The notes beneath the pieces were generated by a model. It ran no database searches. It had not been told where the DNA came from and saw only the letters and a list, made by a program, of their open reading frames with translations. From the NCBI GenBank assembly GCA_019115805.1, contig DXCW01000115.1:1-40248 (forward strand): DNA of 40,248 nucleotides, read 5' to 3'. Of the stretch, positions 34,443-40,248 are shown piece by piece (the first letter of the stretch is position 1; every line of letters begins with the position of its first letter). The position numbers and the translations under genes are program-made. The stretch comes from Candidatus Sphingobacterium stercorigallinarum (GTDB taxonomy: Bacteria; Bacteroidota; Bacteroidia; Sphingobacteriales; Sphingobacteriaceae).

Positions 34443-36218
34443 ATGACATATAAGGAACGATTAACGTCGATACGGACGGAGATGAGACAGCGCGGGATTG
34501 CCGCATATATTATTCCATCCTCAGACCCACATATTAGTGAATATCTTCCGGAACGTTTCAAATGTATCGCTTGGACGTCCGGTTTTACCGGGTCGGCGGG
34601 TACCTTGGTAATTACCGAGGACTTTGCTGGTTTGTGGACAGATGCGCGCTATTTCGTCCAAGCAACAGAACAGTTGGCGGGAACTGGATTTGAGTTGGTC
34701 AAGCTGCAAGTTCAAGGCAAGCCTGAATACGTGACTTGGCTAGCCGGAAAATTAAATGAAGACGATTGTGTCGCTTTTGACGGGAACTTGGCGTCCGTTG
34801 GGCTAGCACACTCGCTAGAACAGGAGCTTCATCCTTTGGGAATCCGAATTCAGGGTGATGCGGATTTGTTGGAACCGATATGGCTGGATCGCCCGGAGCT
34901 GCCTAAACAACCGGCCTATTTGATTGATACAGCAACTACCGGAAAATCTGCGGAAGACAAAATTGCTGAGATTCGGGGAATGATGAAGGAGAAAAAAAGG
35001 CAAGCGCATTTGATTTCATCTTTGGATGATTTGGCTTGGGTTTTAAATATCCGAGGGGCGGACGTGAACTGTAATCCCGTCGTTCTGGGCTTTCTACTCA
35101 TTACCTTAGATGATGCGGTTCTTTTCATTGATCGGGCTAAGTTAAGCGAGTCCGATCTTCAAGAGTTGGGTCACTCTGGAATTAAGGTAGATGATTACCA
35201 TCAAGTCTATGAGAAATTGGGGCAACTGAAATCGAAAAATATTTTATTAGATCCAAAGCGGACTTGCTTTGCCATTTATGATGCGGTCCCATACGACACG
35301 GAGGTACACGAGGATATGAATCCTTCGACTTGGTTGAAGGCGATAAAAAACCCAACGGAGATCTCCCACATGCGTAACGCGATGATCAAGGATGGGGTTG
35401 CACTCACCAAGTTTTTCAAATGGTTGGAAGAACAAGTGGGCACTGGAACCCTTACCGAATTATCGATTACCGAAAAATTACAAGAGTTTCGAAGTCAGCT
35501 AGATGGTTTCGTGGATATTTCTTTTGACACCATTGCGGGATATCGGGAACACGGTGCTTTACCGCATTATAAGGCTACTGAGCAAAGTAATGCCACGTTG
35601 GAGCCATCCGGCTTATTGTTAGTCGATTCTGGCGGCCAATATAATGACGGAACAACCGACATTACCCGTGTGGTGTCGTTAGGTAATATCACTCCAGCAG
35701 AATGTGACGATTATACCGTGGTGTTGAAAGGCACGATAGAAGGATCGTTGGCAGTGTTTCCTAAGGGAACGAGGGGTTACCAAATCGATGCCATTACACG
35801 CCAATCTATTTGGGAAACGTATCGGGATTATGGTCACGGTACCGGGCATGGGGTCGGCTTTTTCCTAAATGTACATGAAGGACCGCATGTGTTTAATAAG
35901 AGTGCTACCGATGTGCCTGTGGTCGATGGGATGATCTCCTCGATTGAGCCTGGATTATACCGAGAAGGTCAGTACGGCATACGGATAGAAAATTTAGTAC
36001 TTAGTAAGATTGTACATGCCAATGAATTTGGAGAATTCATGGATTTCGAAACACTCACAGTCTGCTATATAGCGACTGATCTGGTCAATCGTTCGCTGTT
36101 GGATAAACGGCATATTGATTGGCTAAACAATTATAACAAATGGGTTTTTGAACAACTCTCACCTTTTTTAGATGCGGAGCACAACGCTTGGTTAGAAGAG
36201 AAAACGAAACCCATTTAA
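34443..36218 (+). CDS. Xaa-Pro aminopeptidase (aminopeptidase P), three-domain M24B form
   Basis: This cytoplasmic metallopeptidase removes the N-terminal residue before proline. It has 591 residues in three domains, like eukaryotic XPNPEP1: two creatinase-N-like domains (about 1-300) and the pita-bread catalytic domain (about 310-560). The metal ligands are the Asp pair in DSGGQYNDGTTDITR, His in HGTGHGVG, and the two Glu in SSIEPGLY and GIRIENL. No signal peptide is seen. With the prolyl oligopeptidase at 1.4 kb, the window encodes two proline-specific peptidases. It is preceded by an A- and G-rich leader (AAAAGGAATGTTATG), a possible ribosome-binding site. Confidence 0.93.
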   Translation: MTYKERLTSIRTEMRQRGIAAYIIPSSDPHISEYLPERFKCIAWTSGFTGSAGTLVITEDFAGLWTDARYFVQATEQLAGTGFELVKLQVQGKPEYVTWLAGKLNEDDCVAFDGNLASVGLAHSLEQELHPLGIRIQGDADLLEPIWLDRPELPKQPAYLIDTATTGKSAEDKIAEIRGMMKEKKRQAHLISSLDDLAWVLNIRGADVNCNPVVLGFLLITLDDAVLFIDRAKLSESDLQELGHSGIKVDDYHQVYEKLGQLKSKNILLDPKRTCFAIYDAVPYDTEVHEDMNPSTWLKAIKNPTEISHMRNAMIKDGVALTKFFKWLEEQVGTGTLTELSITEKLQEFRSQLDGFVDISFDTIAGYREHGALPHYKATEQSNATLEPSGLLLVDSGGQYNDGTTDITRVVSLGNITPAECDDYTVVLKGTIEGSLAVFPKGTRGYQIDAITRQSIWETYRDYGHGTGHGVGFFLNVHEGPHVFNKSATDVPVVDGMISSIEPGLYREGQYGIRIENLVLSKIVHANEFGEFMDFETLTVCYIATDLVNRSLLDKRHIDWLNNYNKWVFEQLSPFLDAEHNAWLEEKTKPI

Positions 36219-36431
36219 CGGACTTGTCGTTTGCTTACTTAATTCAGCGAACGTAGATTAAATTGTTGCGCTTGGCTTTGCTGCTGTACTCGATTCCTCG
36301 TGTTCATGGGCGGGTAGCCAAGCGCATTATCGAGCTTTTAGATTCCCCCCGTAAAAAGCTCATTCCTAAATACCAAATAACGATTACCAAGCCTGTACGG
36401 TTTAGCCTTCCAGGCAGTTTATGAAAAACGC
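36219..36431. other. 213-base intergenic gap with four inverted repeats
   Basis: No open reading frame here looks like a gene. Four stem-forming repeats follow one another: 36228-36253 (7 bp, one G-U), 36267-36326 (11 bp perfect, TGCGCTTGGCT with AGCCAAGCGCA, 38-base loop), 36332-36361 (8 bp, GAGCTTTT with AAAAGCTC), and 36391-36415 (5 bp). None has a clear terminator T-run. They could end the pepP transcript or form a structured leader for the GH3 gene. Confidence 0.45.
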
Positions 36432-38801
36432 ATGCAAGTAAAAACGATACTGTTGGTTACCTTCCTTTCTTTTTTAGGAGTGAAGGGTATGGGACAATCT
36501 TATCCTTATTGGAATAGCGAATTGACTATTCAGGAACGGTTAGATGATCTGATGAGCCGAATGACACTAGACGAGAAGATCGGTCAACTGACCAAACTTC
36601 CAGGATGGAAAATGTATGAAAAAGGAGAACATGGCCATCTTTCGGTAAGTACGGAGTTTAAAGATCGGTTGAAACAGGGTGATGTTGGAAGTTTGTGGGC
36701 AACACTCCGTGCGGACCCTTGGACGCAGAAGTCTTTGTCAACAGGGCTACAACCCGCTGAAGCTGCAAAAGTAACCAACCTACTACAGCAATACGCAAGA
36801 GATAGCACCCGGCTTGGTATTCCACTATTGCTGGCAGAAGAGGCGCCGCATGGGCATATGGCCATTGGAGCCACCGTGTTTCCGACGGCGATAGGGCAGG
36901 CCAGTACATGGAACCCGGCACTTATTCGAGAGATGGCAAAGGCAATAGCGGTCGAAACAGCTGCTGTAGGAGGTAGAAATACTTATGGGCCGGTGTTGGA
37001 TCTCGCACGCGAGCCCAGGTGGTCGAGAACAGAAGAAACGTATGGCGAGGATCGGTATCTGGTCGGACAGATGGGGGCGGCTATGGTAGAAGGAGTCCAA
37101 GGAACTGATGAAGAATCCGATTTAAAAATGATATCGACATTGAAGCATTTCGTCGCCTATGGGGCGTCTGAAGGTGGACACAACGGGGGGAGCGTTTCGG
37201 TCGGCGAGCGAACGCTTCGTCAACATTATCTCTACCCCTTTGCTTCAGCGGTAAAAGCGGGTGCTGGTTCCGTGATGACGGCTTATAATTCGATTGATGG
37301 TATTCCTTGTACTTCGAACCCGTGGCTTTTAAAAACAGTGTTGCGAGAGGAGTGGGGGTTTCGTGGATTTGTAGTTTCGGATTTATTGAGTATATCGGGT
37401 TTAATGGGTAGTCATCAGATAAGTTCAAGCGCGCCACGGGCCGCAGCCCAAGGACTGTCAGCGGGGGTTGATGTCGATTTAAGTGGGGAGGGGTATGGTG
37501 CTCATTTGCTTAAGGCTTTAGAGGAGGGATTGGTGGAAGAGTCTCAGATTGATACGGCTGTTAGACGGGTTTTGCAGGTTAAATTCAACTTAGGGCTTTT
37601 TGAGAACCCTTACGTCGAGGAGAATCTGGCGGGCGATGTGGTGGGAAACGCGGCTCACCGTACGTTAGCAAAGCAGATCGCTCGAGAGTCGCTTACTTTG
37701 CTGAAAAACGACAAGGGTTTATTGCCACTTTCAAAATCGATAAAACGCATTGCGGTGATTGGCCCCAATGGGGATAACGTCTATAATCAGCTAGGCGACT
37801 ATACGGCTCCCCAAGCAGAGCGTAAAGTGACAACGGTGTTGCAAGGGATACGAAACAAACTCGGGAATGAGGTGCAGGTGGATTATGTAAAAGGCTGCGC
37901 TATTAGAGATCGTGCCGTCGATGAAATTCAGCAAGCTGTGAGGGCAGCCGAACGGGCTGAGGTCGTCGTGCTGGTTTTAGGTGGATCAAGCGCTCGGGAT
38001 TTTAGGACCTCTTACGAAGATACGGGTGCGGCGAAGCAGAGCGATGAGCTGCAAGGGCTAAGCGATATGGAAAGCGGCGAAGGATTTGATCGGGCTACAC
38101 TTGAGCTGATGGGGAATCAATTGGAATTAATGAAAGCGGTTGCAGCGGTGGGGAAACCTACTGTTCTTGTGCTCATTAAGGGTCGACCGCTTTTATTGAA
38201 CCGTGCGTCGGAAAGCGTCGCCGCGATAGTGGATGCCTGGTATCCGGGGGAGCAAGGAGGTGATGCTATCGCCGATGTATTATTTGGCGACTATAACCCG
38301 GCGGGACGTTTGCCCATTTCAGTCCCCAGGTCGGTGGGGCAGTTACCGGTTTATTATAATCATGATAAGCCCAAGCGACACCATTATATCGATCTAGCTG
38401 ATGGGCCACTATATCCATTCGGATATGGCCTAAGTTATTCCACATTTGTGTATTCAAATCTTCAGATGACCTCGAGTGCTGTCGCTGACTCAGTCGAATT
38501 GCACGTGCAGTTTCAAGTCAGAAATAATGGGCCATTTGACGGTGAGGAAGTCGTGCAGCTGTACCTGCGTGACACAGAGAGTTCTGTGGTAACACCCGTA
38601 AAACAACTGGTGGGATTTCAACGTGTAGCTTTGAAAAACGATGAGGAAAAAACGATTGAATTTAGATTAACCGAAGAGGATTTATCGTTATGGAATCGAG
38701 ATGGTCGATGGGTGGTGGAGCCGGGATCTTTTCAGTTGGAGATTGGAAGCTCCTCGGAGGATGTTCGATTGCAGGGTACGTTTAACGTGCCCGAACTGTA
38801 G
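36432..38801 (+). CDS. GH3 family beta-glucosidase (BglX-like), secreted
   Basis: This glycoside hydrolase removes terminal beta-linked sugars. It has 789 residues with a signal peptide ending GVKGMGQ. The N-terminal TIM barrel (about 30-350) includes EAPHGH, GPVLDLAREPRWSRTEETYGED and LKHFVAYG. The nucleophile Asp sits in GFVVSDLLSISG (about residue 317), where many BglX proteins have SDW or SDY. The alpha/beta sandwich (about 400-620) follows, with LLKNDKGLLPL and WYPGEQGG. A C-terminal fibronectin type III-like domain (about 690-789) contains YPFGYGLSYSTF and GEEVVQLYLRD. No SusC/SusD pair or regulator is adjacent, so it is not in an obvious polysaccharide utilisation locus. The true substrate (gluco-, xylo- or other) is not determinable. 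Confidence 0.9.
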   Translation: MQVKTILLVTFLSFLGVKGMGQSYPYWNSELTIQERLDDLMSRMTLDEKIGQLTKLPGWKMYEKGEHGHLSVSTEFKDRLKQGDVGSLWATLRADPWTQKSLSTGLQPAEAAKVTNLLQQYARDSTRLGIPLLLAEEAPHGHMAIGATVFPTAIGQASTWNPALIREMAKAIAVETAAVGGRNTYGPVLDLAREPRWSRTEETYGEDRYLVGQMGAAMVEGVQGTDEESDLKMISTLKHFVAYGASEGGHNGGSVSVGERTLRQHYLYPFASAVKAGAGSVMTAYNSIDGIPCTSNPWLLKTVLREEWGFRGFVVSDLLSISGLMGSHQISSSAPRAAAQGLSAGVDVDLSGEGYGAHLLKALEEGLVEESQIDTAVRRVLQVKFNLGLFENPYVEENLAGDVVGNAAHRTLAKQIARESLTLLKNDKGLLPLSKSIKRIAVIGPNGDNVYNQLGDYTAPQAERKVTTVLQGIRNKLGNEVQVDYVKGCAIRDRAVDEIQQAVRAAERAEVVVLVLGGSSARDFRTSYEDTGAAKQSDELQGLSDMESGEGFDRATLELMGNQLELMKAVAAVGKPTVLVLIKGRPLLLNRASESVAAIVDAWYPGEQGGDAIADVLFGDYNPAGRLPISVPRSVGQLPVYYNHDKPKRHHYIDLADGPLYPFGYGLSYSTFVYSNLQMTSSAVADSVELHVQFQVRNNGPFDGEEVVQLYLRDTESSVVTPVKQLVGFQRVALKNDEEKTIEFRLTEEDLSLWNRDGRWVVEPGSFQLEIGSSSEDVRLQGTFNVPEL

Positions 38802-39004
38802 TGGGTAGAGGATACGGAATAATACATCGTGTACCGCCTACGTTGTCATGCGTCTATGTTGCTCTCGCTTGGAACGCGTAAGCGGTTGAGCTTTTGAGCG
38901 ACGTTTACAGCCACAAACAGTAAAAATTAGTGACTTTAGTGGTGTGTCGTTGTGAAATTATTTATCTTAGTGTTAATACTATTGTAAATTAATAAACATT
39001 GATT
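38802..39004. other. 203-base gap between the GH3 and thioredoxin genes
   Basis: I see no gene here. An imperfect hairpin at 38805-38841 (GTAG...CTAC outside, ATACG...CGTGT inside) follows the GH3 stop but lacks a T-run. TATCTTAG at 38963-38970 resembles a -7 box for the next gene, without a convincing -33. Confidence 0.35.
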
Positions 39005-40240
39005 ATGAAAAAGTTAATATTATTATTGCTCACGATCCCTTTGTTGGTTGTTGGGCAAGAGCAGGGGATTTCCTTTGAACACAACACGACCTGGGAAGGT
39101 GTTAAAGAGAAAGCTAAAACGGAGAACAAACATATTTTCGTCGATGTGTTTACCACCTGGTGTGGTCCTTGCAAGTGGATGGCAGACAATGTTTTTCCAC
39201 AACAAGAAGTGGGTGAGTTTTTCAATGAGAATTTTGTGAATTTGAAAATTCAAATGGATGAAACGGAAGCGGATAGTGAAGAAGTTAAGTCGTGGCGGGA
39301 GGAAGCCAAGCGATTTGCTAAAGATTACAAAGTTGTCGCTTACCCTACCTTTCTGATTTTCAATCCTGACGGAGAATTGGTGCATCGTATTGTAGGCGGT
39401 GGCGAAGCAGAACAATTCATCGCCTTAGCAAAAGAAGGTTTGGACCCGAACACGCAATTTGAGACATTAGCAAAAAAGTTTGACGCAAATCCGACCGATA
39501 AGGAGATTGCGAAAGCGACTGTCGTGGCAGCAAATAAGGCCTACGACCGAGATTTGTTAGCTACAGCGTTGAATGTAGTGATGGACAACTCCACTGAAGA
39601 GGAATTATTAGAAGAGGAGACCCTCGAGTTGTTAGTGAGAAATGTCGACGAACCGGAAGGAAAAATCTTTACGTTTATTCGGAGCCATAAAGCCGCGGTT
39701 GATACGCAATTAGGCGATGGGAAATCCGATCAGGTTTTAGCAGAAGCTATTCTTCGTTACGAGCTGGCGCCGGTGGTCATGCAATCAGAAACCGATATCC
39801 TTGAGGAAACTATAGCGGAGTTAGAGGGGAAATATTCCGATATATCGCTGGCGAATACCGTAGCGGGCTTCAAACCCAGTTATTATGCCAGGAAGAAGAA
39901 CTGGCCAGCGTTTAAGGATGCTGTTAACGCGTTCATAGATGCGGATCCTTCCAAAATTCATCCGAGTCAACTCAATTCATTCGCTTGGGCAATTTTCGAA
40001 AATTGCGATGATCCCGCCTGTGTAGAGTCGGCACTGGTTTGGAGTAAAAAATCCTTGGAAGAGATAGAGGATGCTGCCTTTATTGATACCTATGCGAATT
40101 TGTTACACAAGCTGGGGAAGACAGAGGAAGCGATTGAATGGCAAGAGAAAGCCATTGCTGCAGTCGAGGACGTGGATAAAGCGGAGTATCAGGCGACCTT
40201 AGATAAAATGAAAAAAGGTGAGCCTACTTGGATCGACTAA
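39005..40240 (+). CDS. Secreted thioredoxin-fold protein with C-terminal helical/TPR region
   Basis: From the ATG at 39005 the product is 411 residues. Residues 1-18 are a signal peptide ending VVGQ. A thioredoxin domain (about 25-145) has the redox-active C53-G-P-C56 in TTWCGPCKWM and the cis-proline region VAYPTFLIF. The rest is helical, and its end (YANLLHKLGKTEEAIEWQEKAI) is a clear TPR-like repeat. Such proteins are common in Bacteroidota, are related to DUF255/thiol:disulfide interchange types, and probably act on periplasmic thiols. The partner is unknown. A TTG two codons upstream opens the frame but the ATG is preferred. Confidence 0.87.
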   Translation: MKKLILLLLTIPLLVVGQEQGISFEHNTTWEGVKEKAKTENKHIFVDVFTTWCGPCKWMADNVFPQQEVGEFFNENFVNLKIQMDETEADSEEVKSWREEAKRFAKDYKVVAYPTFLIFNPDGELVHRIVGGGEAEQFIALAKEGLDPNTQFETLAKKFDANPTDKEIAKATVVAANKAYDRDLLATALNVVMDNSTEEELLEEETLELLVRNVDEPEGKIFTFIRSHKAAVDTQLGDGKSDQVLAEAILRYELAPVVMQSETDILEETIAELEGKYSDISLANTVAGFKPSYYARKKNWPAFKDAVNAFIDADPSKIHPSQLNSFAWAIFENCDDPACVESALVWSKKSLEEIEDAAFIDTYANLLHKLGKTEEAIEWQEKAIAAVEDVDKAEYQATLDKMKKGEPTWID

Positions 40241-40248
40241 GCGAGTTT

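Noticed and set aside
36278..36330. TCGATTCC string resembling a tRNA T-loop
   Set aside because: No matching T-stem, acceptor stem or anticodon arm could be built around it.
37081..37437. 118-codon open frame on the minus strand
   Set aside because: It is inside the GH3 gene, opposite its conserved barrel region, with no recognisable domain.
39023..39415. 130-codon open frame on the minus strand
   Set aside because: It is opposite the signal peptide and thioredoxin domain of a clear gene; no independent support.
1..40248. CRISPR arrays, insertion sequences, phage or toxin-antitoxin genes
   Set aside because: I found no regularly spaced repeats, transposase or integrase motifs, or small paired genes; all large frames are assigned to chromosomal families.

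Overview
This window looks like a chromosomal core region of a Bacteroidota bacterium, most probably a member of the Sphingobacteriaceae. Four things point there. Several families are largely confined to that phylum (DUF2480, the DUF3108/DUF3109 pair, DUF6427, the bifunctional malic enzyme, a Bacteroidota-type ccmBCD cluster). Many secreted proteins end their signal peptide in A-Q or in a lipobox cysteine. Shine-Dalgarno sequences are mostly absent. Upstream regions carry TTTG-N18/19-TAnnTTTG promoters, the phylum's typical sigma-factor signature. Coding density is high. I see no rRNA, tRNA, CRISPR, IS element, integrase or prophage gene, and no stretch over 300 bases lacks a gene. The two largest gaps are 36219-36431 and 38802-39004.

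Layout. 1-1288 (minus): a Crp/Fnr regulator cut by the window edge, overlapping lpxH (lipid A synthesis). 1385-3532 (plus): a lipoprotein prolyl oligopeptidase, converging on a secreted C1 (bleomycin hydrolase-like) peptidase across a bidirectional terminator. 4932-8921 (minus): one tight run, DUF2480 - DUF3108 - DUF3109 - polyprenyl diphosphate synthase - TerC, with a strong terminator at each end. 8988-13178 (minus): an envelope group (outer-membrane barrel, LptC, PpiD-like foldase). 13358-16009 (minus): ccmB-ccmC-ccmD and a DUF6427 membrane protein. 16060-19917 (minus): a YtxH/LEA-like protein, an MsbA-type ABC exporter, a membrane-anchored coiled-coil protein and a SAM hydrolase (DUF62).

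The strand switches at about 20 kb. 20155-23437 (plus): phoH, purC, a STAS-domain protein and ribonuclease Z. 23492-28441 (plus): the histidine operon hisC-hisB-hisH-hisA-hisF-hisIE, with hisB and hisIE as fusions and hisG/hisD not in the window. It is followed by a WD40-repeat protein. 29458-34316 (minus): msrC, ruvA, maeB and a PBP4-type D-Ala-D-Ala carboxypeptidase. 34443-40240 (plus): aminopeptidase P, a GH3 beta-glucosidase and a secreted thioredoxin-TPR protein.

The genes are mostly housekeeping: envelope building (LpxH, LptC, PpiD, PBP4, polyprenyl synthase), cytochrome maturation, histidine and purine synthesis, peptide breakdown and oxidative repair. I found no clear candidate for a wholly new multi-gene system. 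The more unusual observations are promoters placed so close to start codons that the mRNAs should be nearly leaderless (lpxH, ccmB, the WD40 gene), an ambiguous phoH start next to an A8 run, a hairpin-rich gap before the GH3 gene, a STAS protein whose phospho-acceptor site reads Glu-Val, and a short ccmBCD cluster lacking its usual partners.
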